From Jackrogersella multiformis (taxonomy: Eukaryota > Ascomycota > Sordariomycetes > Xylariales > Hypoxylaceae), in assembly GCA_902806575.1 (NCBI GenBank), contig CADCXD010000010.1:1550001-1614000 (forward strand): DNA of 64,000 nucleotides, read 5' to 3'. Both the position numbers and the translations under genes were made by a program. How positions within the stretch are numbered: position 1 is the stretch's first letter; the number at the start of each line of letters is the position of its first letter. Below the pieces are notes generated by a model. That model did not search any database and was not told where the DNA came from. It saw nothing but the letters and a program-made list of their open reading frames with translations. Of the stretch, positions 46,421 to 58,000 are shown piece after piece.

Positions 46421-47335
46421 TGTTGTAGCCCCCTTCCGATAGTCTGAATGTTTAATATATGAGATCCCACACATCCAAGTGAGTGTCTCGGTTCGTCTTA
46501 GATGAGAATTGTGTTATATTGTTAGGTATTTCGGTGAATTTATAGAGTGTTATTCATACCCACCTAGATAGGTATGATGCTTTTAACTGTAACTGTGAGT
46601 TGAGACAAAGGGGGGTTGTTTAGTAAGACTAGGTACCTAGACTAGGTACCCATATGTACCTTAAGGTGGTAGTTATCTAGGTAGGTACCCCTAGATACTT
46701 AACCGTAATAAGAATTTCCCCGCGGGGAAAGACGTTAGCTGTACCTTGCATACATGCATACATGCATACCTAGGTGACATCCTCGGTAAGCCCTAGCTGA
46801 CTCCATTGAACCGAGTCCCAAGGTTCCAAGGTCAATAAGGCTCGAGTTTCAAATACCTATTACGAAATATGTTGACGTATATACTGCTACCCGTGATGGC
46901 CAAAATGGCTTCAGCTTTAAATAGTCCGGCTTAATTGTACCGTGAACAGCGCATATGAATGCCCCATTATATATATGGATATATCCATATTCCATATGTC
47001 CGGTTTGTTCAGATATTTGTGTAATCATTATTCGGGATTCTGGCACCGGAGACCATGATCTACATTAATTGTACCAAACAAAATTAGCATTTCTCTGATT
47101 CCATACAGAAAAACAAAACGCCTAGTGGCGTACCCAATGCCGACCACCTATGCAGTTGATGCTTCATGCCAATGTATCATGCAAAGTAACCACCCACCCG
47201 CATGTATCTTATAATGCAATGCCGTAAACCCCAAATGCAACCTGTTAGCCGTGTCGTATGCTATTAATGTCGTAAATTCGCCTCCCCGAATGGCTTCAAC
47301 CCTACCTACTAGGAGGTGAATAGCTTCGCGAGAAC
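46421..47335. other. Intergenic region (acyl-CoA ligase promoter)
   Basis: 0.9 kb. Promoter of the acyl-CoA ligase gene at the left and 3' flank of the BRCT gene at the right. A dense palindromic cluster lies at 46628-46690 and a triple CATGCATA-type repeat at about 46750-46772. No gene supported. Confidence 0.5.
46628..46690. repeat. Palindromic TACCTAGGTA-family cluster
   Basis: Several words within about 60 bp (CTAGGTACCTAG, CTAGGTACC, CTAGGTAGGTACC) upstream of the acyl-CoA ligase gene. Confidence 0.8.
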
Positions 47336-48190
47336 CTAAGACTTCGAATATAAGCCGTATACACTCTGCTGTCCTTTAGATGCGATTTTCAGATTAGTGA
47401 ACCTCGCCTCCGGAAGCCGTTTGCCTTCCTTGATGCTCTCAAGGACCCATTCTGCGCCCACGAACTTCACTCCGCAGCCTCCAACCTTCCGGATCTCTTT
47501 CTGTAATTTCCCTCCTGCTAGACCTCCACCGGCACCTCCTGGTCTGCCGGTTGACCTGCCTAAGATCACATGGGTTACCTGTCGTCGTCCCAGGTTGATG
47601 GAGGTCCTCGCGCCATGTTCCGCCAGCACGTGCTTCAACTTGTGATCTGAGATCAGGGGGTGTGTGCTACCATTGATGTAGACCACAACGCCATCGAATA
47701 TTCCTCTTGGTTGGGTTTTTTCTGCCTCGCGAGTTTCGTCCTCGGCCTTGCGCTGGACCGTGAGTTTTTCCTCGGCCGTCAAGTCGCCACGACTTTCATG
47801 GTCCATCCCATGTTTGACGCTCGTCGCTGTTGTTGAAGTAGATGGTGATGTCATATTCGCCATGGTTCCTGGCCTGGCCAACATGTCCGCAACAGAACAT
47901 TTGGCGCGGGACCGTAGCTCAGGAGTGACAAGAGCCTTCAACTTAGAGTCCCAGTTTTTCGACCCGGTACCGACTGTGTCTGATACTCGCTGGCCGCCAT
48001 CTGGCCCCCCCTTGAACTGGCTCGTAAGCTTCAAGTTCCGAGACTGACGCCATCCCGTGCTTCTCCCTAGATGATTATCGGCGCGCTGATGGCCGGTGGC
48101 CGATGAATTCCATGGGTCAAACAACTGACCATATTTAGGATCCGCGGCTTGGGATATGGCCTGTTTGGATGTTTTTGGTGGAGGCGGCAT
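47336..48190 (-). CDS. Single-BRCT-domain nuclear protein
   Basis: Intronless, 284 aa, ATG at 48190. The C-terminal ~100 residues form one BRCT domain: GIFDGVVVYINGST at the start, LKHVLAEHGARTSINLGRRQVTHVIL in the middle and the diagnostic Trp in KFVGAEWVLESIKEGKRLPEARF near the end. A Gly-rich loop (GRPGGAGGGLAGG) interrupts the domain. The N-terminal ~180 residues are polar and disordered. BRCT domains bind phosphopeptides or DNA ends in repair and checkpoint proteins, so a repair role is likely but unproven. The arrangement recalls the BRCT end of Rev1-like proteins, but no polymerase domain follows; this is a stand-alone protein. Confidence 0.88.
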   Translation of the reverse strand: MPPPPKTSKQAISQAADPKYGQLFDPWNSSATGHQRADNHLGRSTGWRQSRNLKLTSQFKGGPDGGQRVSDTVGTGSKNWDSKLKALVTPELRSRAKCSVADMLARPGTMANMTSPSTSTTATSVKHGMDHESRGDLTAEEKLTVQRKAEDETREAEKTQPRGIFDGVVVYINGSTHPLISDHKLKHVLAEHGARTSINLGRRQVTHVILGRSTGRPGGAGGGLAGGKLQKEIRKVGGCGVKFVGAEWVLESIKEGKRLPEARFTNLKIASKGQQSVYGLYSKS

Positions 48191-51100
48191 GGCGAAGGAA
48201 GAGAATTGGTAACACGAAGATAGGGATGGGAGAAGTTAGGATTTAACAACGCATGATTACTACGTCATTGTGAAAGTGAGGATAAAGATTTACCCACTTC
48301 CAAGATTCTCGTACAACAACTTCAATTGCTTGTTTTCTTTTTAAGTGAGACATTCTCATAGCTAAGCAGCCAAGTACGTTGGACTCAACGCTAACGGAAA
48401 CTCAAACTGAGCTAAACTGAGCTACCGGGCAACACCACAGAAGACATGCCGACGGTGGCACGTGACTGCTCATTTTCGTGCTTCCCACAGGTAGGTACGT
48501 AAACTCGAACTTACATTTTACCTTTGTATCTGGGTACCTAGGTACTACATACATCCTAAGCAACCTCCAGGGCACAGGGAAGTAACAATTTAGAAAGATT
48601 AATCATTAATCATCGGATGGGATGTACTTGACCTCGCCGACTCGACACCTTAGGTAGGTAGGACCTGGTAGGTGCCGGTAGGTGGTAGGTACCTAGGTAA
48701 GTACCTACTCCCTGGGGAATATTCATATTAAGTAATACTTTTTATCTGCATCATCTTTCTTCACCTCCTCATCTCTTTACCAACAAACCTTGACCTCAAT
48801 ACCAATTAACTACGACTCTTATGCCAAGCTCGCGTACGATATCGCGCAAGGGGATTTTATCACAAAAAGGCTACGGGTATTCGCCCACCAACGGGGATAT
48901 CATATCACGACATCTGACGAAGGCGCCCAACAGGCCAATCGGGTGTGCGCGTTTCAAAGACCAAATACCCGAATCAGGCTTGTTTTGGCGCCCAGCGCGG
49001 GTTACTGTGTATGGTAATGTACAGTACAGTACAGTCGTAGGGATGGATTTATTACTTAGAGCAGGATTGAAATTGTCAGATTTCGAAAGTGAAGGATTCC
49101 AAGTCACGAGGACGGCAATTCGGTTGGTTGGTTGCCACACCACACTCTACCACACACTCGACCATACTGGGATTAGCTTGACCCTGACCGGCCCTGGCCT
49201 GGCCTGGCCTGACGAAGATGCGACGGACCTGTAGATAAAAAAAAACCACCTGCTTGTCTCGCGATGGGATCGGTCCCGGTTCGATTTCCTGTCCCCCGCA
49301 CAATTTCATGCAAGTTAGCCCACCACATCTCTCCCGTCATCGTTTCTCATGCAACCCTCCCTCTTCCAAGGTTGTCGCCAGGACAATTTGCGGGAGAGCT
49401 GAGCTTGGTGTAGGTACGATGGATGCACATACCTTCTGAGCCCTAACAAGGCAGGAAGGTTATTTGTAGCTGATGCACATCATTAGACCAGGAGGCGATG
49501 CGATACACAGTAGTCCGACTTGATACTAACGAGCCCGAGATGCTGATAGCTCATATTTTCAACATGTCATCGGAGGCTGATGATACACCCCGTTTGTCTG
49601 TCATCTGCACAACGGCCAGCCCACAGACGGGAACTCCCTCCTTGCTTTCCCACATCATATATGCATGTATGTATGTATGTATGTACGTACGTACATGCCG
49701 AATCTTAAGCTTTAGGAGACCGTTGATCAACTGCTTACGGGCTTGAATCGAGGAGCCGGGGATACATGCCTACCCTACAAATCTACCTACTACATAGTAT
49801 GTACATCCACCTGCTTGGCAGTCTGGGTACCTAACCTACCTTAGGAATAGGTACCTACCTGGTAGGTATGCTCAAGTAGCAGTACACGCTAGGCCCCATG
49901 CCAGGCGTTCATGCAGCCTGGCGATTGGGGCCGCTGTCGTTCTTGTCCTGGCTGTATGTATGTATTTTCTATGCTGTGTTGCTTATCCACTTTAGCGTCA
50001 CAATGGATGGGGTGCCATGATTCAATACTATCGAGTCGGGTTGCATTCCCGACCCGTGCTTCCTCTCTCCTGTGCAGCCGCAGCGTTTTTATGTTTTACC
50101 GGCATGAACAATTGCCACCCTTTCGCTGCCTCGATTCGAGGGTCTCTCTTCCTTTTCCCTGCTTCTCCGGCTAGGTTGCAGTGGCCTTCCTGTTGGGTCG
50201 CGACCAATGTCTGGTAGTGTTTTAAAGAGATTGACTTGTGTGTCCAGCTATTGGAGGGCAAAGATCCGATATAGGGTCGCCGTGGTCAGGAATTCATCGA
50301 GAGAATGATGGGCTTGCCTAAACTCGAGCCGAGCCCGGCTACGTTGCGATCCGGAGTTAACCCTCACCCCTCAAGATAGAAACGCTGATTCACTTTCATA
50401 CAGTAATCATTCATTCGCCCTTGGCTGTATCGAACCCCTGAGTCTTATTAAATTCGAGGATGTTTGATAAATTCGGCAACCATAGCTGTAGTCCGCGGAC
50501 GAGGCAGGAACCCCGGATCTGGACCTCTCTCCTTAATCATTCGGGTCCATTATAAGTTCCATTACGAGGTACTTAGGTTGCTAAGAGGAAGCACTGTGGC
50601 TTGTGAAGTCGCTGAAAATGAGGATCGTATACTGGTGGGGGTTGACGCTCTCCGCAGCAATGGGGGTGGCACAATGTTCGATGCGACATGGGTACGCTGG
50701 AAGATCAAGTCAAGGCCAGCCCTTCAAATAATCATAAATAGAGCAGCACACTTACGAAGGGAAGGTATACAGACAGGCATTAGGAGATTGTCACTGGGCT
50801 ACATATGCGGATCATACTTGCTTCTGCTCCCTGCTTGGCTGTCACTGCCTGTGCTGCGGCGGCAGCGGAGGCGGATGCTCCTCACGCGTGCCCGCTTGCT
50901 TGCTTTGCTTGCCTCCTGGTGCTTGTTACGTGGGGTGGCTGGGAGCTGTTACTTGGAAAGGGGGGGTCGGAGGGCGCAAAGAAAAAAAAAGAAAAAAAGG
51001 GTTCCTGGCTATTTGATCTTAAGTGCCAGGCTATGATGAATCACCCTCCCAGTTTACGAAAAAAGACCGTGAGCAGAACAACCTCGAATGGCTGATGGAC

Positions 51101-53000
51101 ACGGGGCAGAACTAAAAAGAGGACCTTCCCGCCATACGATGATGATCTTGTCTTATGTACTAGGTAGTATGTACAATATGTAGCATGGGCCGAAAGTGCG
51201 GCTTTTTGGAAATTCTTCGGCTGTGATCCGCATCTCGTCTTCTTGTTTTGTTGCCGACATGATCTTCTGGAACGAAGTAGTGGAGGAGGAGAATAAGCAT
51301 TGTCAGCAATAGCGGCAGCAATTGCTTGTCCCCATCCCCTGTTCGCTTTTGCCGCTAGATATGTGAGTGCGGTTATGTGCTGTAGGTAGTCGTACCATGC
51401 CGCGCCGCGCATACATATGTATCCTACCTATAGTACATAATGCAACGTACATAACGATACTTATTATATATGTAAGCATCCACGGCACCGTAAGTAGCTG
51501 AAAGTGATCCCTTACTACTTAAGTACTTAATAGGTAGGAATATAGTACAGGGTGTGGCCCACGGTGCATGCACGATGTAAGATTGATTTTCAGATCAACG
51601 GTGGCCCCTTATTAGGACTAGATGGAGATATGTAAGCTATTATTGTAGGTACCTAGCTACACTAAGTATTACTCGTACATACACATCTTAATCTGCAACA
51701 CAGGAGTCACGCTTGACGATGGATAAGAATAGAGATAGGTATGTACAAACGAACCCGTCGAAATCCTTGCCGGCGATCACATTTTGTGAACTGCCAACTT
51801 CCTAGGCCTGCCAGCCCGTTTACAGGATACGTAAGTAGGCAGGTAGGTAGATGCTTCTTACGGAGATCGACCATTCCGTGATTGCTAACTGTACTGCAAG
51901 TACATAGATAGCCATGCGAGAAAGAAGTGCGCAGGGCTGGGGAAGTGATCTGCAGAACCGCTGTGCCTGCTATATCCTTAAGATACTTCATTATATTGTG
52001 CAGTAGGCAGCTTGTGTTACACACGTAACAAGGCATTAGGTATTAGTTATGATACCTTTAGCTCTTGGTCCGGTTGCTCCTGTGACCGCTACATAGTATA
52101 TGCGTCCGACTTTAAGGAAATGCTTGCGAGCAGGGACGAAAAAGGTAGGTTGAGAGATTTGTCTAGGTCTAAACCAGTAGACCGATGAACTGCTCGGAAA
52201 AGTTTGTGGGCTCGTCCCAATTAGATCACACCGGTCAAGATTCGCAGGGCCAAGACCGCTTTCGAAGAGACGAGATTCGAGACTACACTAGGTAGTTGGA
52301 GGTATCTGCTTCAGACCAGCCACCGCCACGTGAAAGCCATGACAGGACTTCGAAATCTGTAAAAACGGGCTATGACTTGGACGATAGTAATGAATAAGAG
52401 AGGCCCTGTGTGTATCGAAAGTTCCAAGAGGGCAGGAAAGATGGCGAAACCAATAACCGGTGATCATCGGACAAGCGCGATGGAGCATCGGCAAGGATTT
52501 GCGGCGACAAGGATGAGGAGAGAGGGGTGTTTGGTTAAGATCTGGACATGGACATGGACCTCCTGGCGAAAGAGCGGTGAGAGGCAATCACAGTAACTAC
52601 AAGTAGAAAGAAGCTTGGGCCTATCGTTTTCTAGAGTGTTTAAATAATTTTTTCATACGGTGTGGCTATTAATTACCTAAGTAGTATTAGAGGTGCTATA
52701 CTTGGTATACATTTTTGCCCGTTAACAGTTGAGTGAGTGTTTATGTTCGGCGACATTACTCAAGACTAAACTGTAAGTTACGATATTGGAACTTTGCCAG
52801 CTTGACCAGGTCTCGCCGACCCTGGAGTTTGTTTACCGATGCCGGTTTTATGGATATACTCCTTAATAGTATTGGAGAAAAACTCTATACGGATTACTAG
52901 CAGCTCTATTATAGTCTATTACCATTACTTGAAAGGCTCGAAAAACATGTGTTGGAGCTATGTAATCTGGTTTAACCACGTTCTGGTTTCCCATTGGACC
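48191..53000. other. Gene desert, part 1
   Basis: No gene I can support. The longest open frame (50464-51036, about 190 codons) is low-complexity Arg/Leu-rich, ends in a poly-Lys stretch caused by an A-rich run near 50982-50998, and shows no family resemblance. Palindromic words cluster at 48535-48545, 48655-48706 and 49827-49868; an ATGT/ACGT alternating tract lies at 49664-49697. The left end includes the BRCT promoter. Confidence 0.5.
48655..48706. repeat. Palindromic TACCTAGGTA-family cluster
   Basis: Successive GGTAGGTAGG, GGTAGGT and TAGGTACCTAGGTA (48686-48699) in the gene desert next to the BRCT gene. Confidence 0.8.
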
Positions 53001-56000
53001 AGCAAATAATCGGCTTGCCGGCTTAGAAAACACGTTATAGCGATTGGACTTTGTTGGGTGAAAAGCTCGTAAGCTCGAAGGCATCTCGATGCCATAGTTC
53101 AACACCTCCCCCAGCTTTATGTCCACTATAGCGGACCTTATGGTTCTCTTCGACTTACTGATCCTAGACAAGCCGATGGCTTGATCTGGAAACTACGAAA
53201 ACTCTAGAATGTTGATATCTTTTCATATTTGTAGCATTACTGGTCCATTTCTAGGGAGAATTTCTATTATTCACATGTGGTTACCCTAGGTAGGTATTTA
53301 GGGAATCTGGCTAGTTGGAAAATCGAGACAGGTTGTCCACGACATGGGTTAAAAGTTTCTCGAATGTAATTGTAAAAACTGTTTCCTCCTCGAACATAAT
53401 CTCGGGGAGGGCATTGGTATGCTATCGTTCAATTATCCGACTGCTCAGAATTTATGAATAGGTAGAAATAACTTTTTTCCCTCTCTCTTCTCGGCTCGGT
53501 GATCATCAAAAGGCTCTTCAATAGCTTCGGTCACTCCACTGGTGCTTGTTTAGTTTAGTCCTTCGCTCCAAATATTATTCTCTTCCCCTCACAGTGAAAT
53601 CAAATGGTGGTGCTTGTCGACGTGGACGTGCTTGATTGGACGCGAGAAAAGACGGTGGGGAGGTCTGGGTTAACCACCATGGGAGGGTCGCAAAAGGGGC
53701 TTGCGCAACACAAAGCTAATATGTAGAATAGAACTTGTTCCTAGAATACCCCCTCTGGATGTGACTATGTGGAAACCCTCTCAGCAGCTAGATAACGGCG
53801 AAGCTCGAAAGCCGATAGCACCGACGGGATTCTAAATGTTCCTCTGACTTCCGGGTTGAATCAATCTATCTGTTAATCCTCGCGATTGGCTTGGCATCTT
53901 GAATAATTCACGTGCTCCACCTTTATACTGTACGGATGTTTGCTTGCTGGAGGGACACAGGCTGTTAGCTGTGACGGGGTCGAGGCATTGGAACGGACTA
54001 GAGCCCCAACTGCCACGCCTTCGGAATGGCCACCATCTAGACACAGGCTGTTACCTTGCTTGTGAGCCGTACCGATGGAGATCGGAATCGTAGTGGCCAA
54101 GGTGATGCAAATCACAAATATACAAGTATATTGGTAGTTTGAGAAGTTACTAGAGACGGCGGCAACAGCCCGGTGAAACATCTTCGTGCTATGAGAGCAG
54201 AGCTAAGCAAGGCTAGGTAGGTAGTCCACATCACCCTAAAATTTATTCGCATCTTACAGATGGGAATTTGGGGGTCCCTTCAGCGGCAGCATGGGGTAAC
54301 GCAGGCTTGATTGGATACATCGCAGATGTGAGATTTGCATAGCCGCTGCCCGCTGTGCGTTAGACTGCTTCTGGGTCATGCAAGTGCTTAAGCCATCTCG
54401 ACGGGTTCCCCTGTCATCTTACGAGATTTCCACGAGCCTTTTCCAACGACGGCCCTCACGGTAGGTAGAAGCGTGGTCTACTCCGCGTGGCACAAAATGA
54501 CGGGGGAAACTGGCTGAAGGGCAGTCGACGGTAATGATGATTCGACGTGTGAGATTTTGGGTTCGATTCTTACGAATTTTGAATTGCCGTGACGCGTCCT
54601 TCGTACTCCGTATAAGCGAAGAAAGGGATGAAGGAACTGACAAGTGTAAGCGAGATCCTGAACCTAATTAGGCAACTTATAGCTCCTCCTGTACCTTACC
54701 ATTTTGCAGTTCGGCTCGAGCATAAGCCGACTGAAAATATCCGGTCGGTTTGGTATCCTGGTACGTATCGAGCTGGCGATGCTGGATTAGCCACACGGAT
54801 TTACCGCGTTCGAGAGACATCGGCCACGATGAATTAGGTAGGTCTACTATGTATGTTACTCCAACCCTGTCCGGAGTGTGTGAGATGCCAAGACTATATC
54901 TCCAGCCTCGGGACTGGAGGGAGAAGGAAGTGGAAAACTCCCTTTTGCTGTTTTTCGATCGATAGCTTCTGAATTATGTCGAGCACGTGTCAGAAAGTGA
55001 AATCGTCAACTTGTCGATTCCAAGGTTCCCTTCCTCGGACGGAGTAGGTTTAGCCACGTCGGTGTCCTTGCTAGCTGGATGGGATCATCGTTTGCTCACC
55101 AGGCCATGGATTCGACTAGGGTAGTTTTTATCTGCTATGTTTCGAACTGTCTTGCCTTGGAACCTGTGAGCCTTTCGCAAACAAGGAAGGCAGTCATTGC
55201 GAAAAACCTATATGTAGACATTTAGGTTGATTCGAACGAGAGTCTAAGTGATTTCACATGCCATCCCTATATTTGTTTATACTTTATACTATCGTGGATG
55301 GATGAATGCCATGCATGACATTGAGATGGCACAGCATTGCAGTGAGCCTTGAGGCTCTCTATCACAGCATGTCGTCACCTTGCTCCGTATCCACAGTAAG
55401 CCACTCCGTTGGGAATCAACCCGACAGTAACGATAGCACGAGATTCATGTGCCTCTTGATGTGAAGGAAATGTGAGGGGGGAAGGGACGTAGAAGAACGA
55501 AAATTATACAGGCTGCATGGAATCATGCACCTCCCCGGAGCCTCGCAGATGGTGAACCCCCAAGAAGACTGACTTACAGATTTGGGGCGAGTCCACCTGT
55601 CTTCAAGACCGAGAGGATCCCCTGGAATATCCAACGACGTGGATTTTGGCTTCCGTTGCCCTGCGTCGATCCACTGGCGCACGGAAGTACGTGCAGCTTG
55701 ACAACGATGCCGGTATTATGGCTTAGTCTAAGTTTGTTAATATATGTATCTAGTATCTAATGTCCAGTATCTGGTGTACATACATAGTACACTATATATG
55801 TAACTACCAGATCGTCTTATTATCACGGAGTATTTCGATCTAGTGCGATGAACGGACATTTTGGCAAATACTTAATGCTATGTACATTATAGCACATCCA
55901 TAAATAGGTATATGGAAGACTTATGGTTAGGTAGATGTCCTTCTCGGTTTCGTCCACTTGTACATGACCGTGATGAGATCCACCGACTGAAACAAGACCC

Positions 56001-58000
56001 TGGAAATTAGACAAGTCGATCGCTCCTTGACCATGTGGCTGACCGCGAATCAATCTAAGGCTAGCTTCAGATCTGCCAGCATTTCCTCGACCATCTGAGC
56101 CATTGGTTCGTTTAGCTAGTAGCCAGTAAGCTCAGGCCACGAAAGGGACGAGACTAAATAAGTCGCTTACCGGGCCACGCTGTCAAGCCATCCCTTCATC
56201 GTTAGGATCGTGACTTTGTGCCGTGATTGGCTGGCCGGGCTATTACCTGCCACAGGCTTTTACTATTTGCTACTTTTAACGTTCATCTGACTCTGCCTGC
56301 TACTAGTGTAGTTCCCCACTGGATACCTATTAGTAGGTATTTACACTACACTACACTAGATTCAAAAGATATTATAGTCTCGGTATTACCAAAAGGGAAC
56401 ACTTACACATGGACGTAACACGATACCTTACGTATACTCACTTCCAACTTACATAGTGTACATACACTTACATACATGTACGAAGACATTTGCTACAAGG
56501 TTCCAACTGACAGGTGAAAGACTTGTTCTCGTTAAAACCTTTCGGCCTCAGCGCCAACTACTACTATTCCGTACATACCTAGGTAGTACCTAGTATGTAG
56601 TAGACCTCGCGGAGCTTGCCGCCCATTGTCAAGGTACATACAGCAGAAACGGATACTTTAAGATCCGACTGAGGGATCGTCGCCATGATTTGACGAACTA
56701 CACTACAACGCTTCGAGCCAAGTACGGTACCAGATATCATCCTTGGCTGGGTGTGCTGTGCCGCGCTGGAGCGGATGTACAGCGTACATAGTGCCGTACA
56801 TGCATACATACCGGGATTTCGAAAATCGTACAGTTGTACTCGAGGAATATGTTACTGTAGTGGGGGGCGATAATAGCTAAGCTACTTAATGCCTACGTAC
56901 CTGGATATAATAGGCGGGCTGGCTCAAGGGTGAGCATGCAAGAGACGGGCTTGGCGATTCTTAGTCCGAATTTTAGGTTATGTAAGGTAAGATGGCTGCT
57001 GGCTGCTGGCTGCTATGTATGTACTGCGTAGGTATGGATGTTAAGATGTAAGGTAGGCATAGATGTGCATGTACGCACATAGCTTTTAAAAATTAAAAAT
57101 AAAACTAGACGGATGCTGAGATATCGCGGAATCTTGCATTGGGATACGTAAGTGTTGCAGAAAAAGACGATACCTGGTGCGGCGTCTTTTTAGTATCCTG
57201 TAAGTCCCACCTCCAGTCGAAGGGTAGAGCCTGGCTCTCGTTTTACACCTACATGTGTAAGTCTAAGTAGCGAGGCAGGCATATACGCATGTAGTTCTCC
57301 GTATGCATCTCTCCTCGGTATCGTCAGAGTAGATGCTATAGTAAAATAATATATTACTCCTTATTACCTACTGTTAGAAGGGCTTTTATCATTATGTTAA
57401 TCTATCTCGGCTGCCACTTCGCTTAGCAAGGAGGTTAGTGGTATGATAACACGTATATATAAGGTATATATATATACCTACCACATATATTATAGACAAT
57501 AGCATAACTATAGAAGCCTCGGGTCGGGTTTAAAGGTTCAAGGATAGGCATCGAGAAGAGTTACCTACCTAGTACCATAGTAGGTATGTTCTCGTCATGA
57601 AACACTGAAACCGTAGCCTCGACGAGGTTTCTTTTCCTTAGCCTGTTGTAGGATTATGAATGGTGACATTGCCAACTTTAGGCCATATCTTCATGCCGTA
57701 GGTATGGCTGGTAGGTCGCATGCAGTAAGGTACGTAAGGTACGTAAGGTACGTAGGTAATGTAAATATATATGTTAGTTATTACTGGAAACATGCAGATC
57801 CCCTCTAGTATCATAGATGAATCGTACATGCTACCCCATGAAGCAGGTGTAACGGACCTGCTTTTGCTGCGTAGGACAACGATCAGCCACTACCGTGCAT
57901 TCCCAGGCGTGACAGAGGCCGACGCAGATGAGAGAGGACGTTGATAATAGTACAGAGCCGTGCCGTGCGTTGATGTGGAGTTCGTGCCGTGTATAATTCT
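53001..58000. other. Gene desert, part 2
   Basis: No gene supported. Open frames such as 52863-53171 and 53873-54181 (both minus) have no domain, coding bias or splice continuation. Short tandem repeats occur: GGCTGCT x3 at 56994-57014 and GTAAGGTAC x3 at 57725-57751. Dinucleotide-rich TATATA runs lie around 57450-57480. Regulatory function for the gene at the right edge is possible but unproven. Confidence 0.5.
57725..57751. repeat. Three-copy tandem repeat GTAAGGTAC
   Basis: Three perfect GTAAGGTAC units followed by GTAGGTA. Related in sequence to the dispersed palindromic words and possibly derived from them. Confidence 0.8.

Noticed and set aside
50464..51036. 190-codon open frame in the gene desert
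   Set aside because: Arg/Leu-rich low-complexity product ending in a poly-Lys run from an A-rich tract; no domain, no splice continuation, overlapping frames equally open.
52863..53171. 102-codon minus-strand frame that looks mildly protein-like
   Set aside because: No recognisable family, no plausible flanking exons, and stops in the extended frame on both sides.
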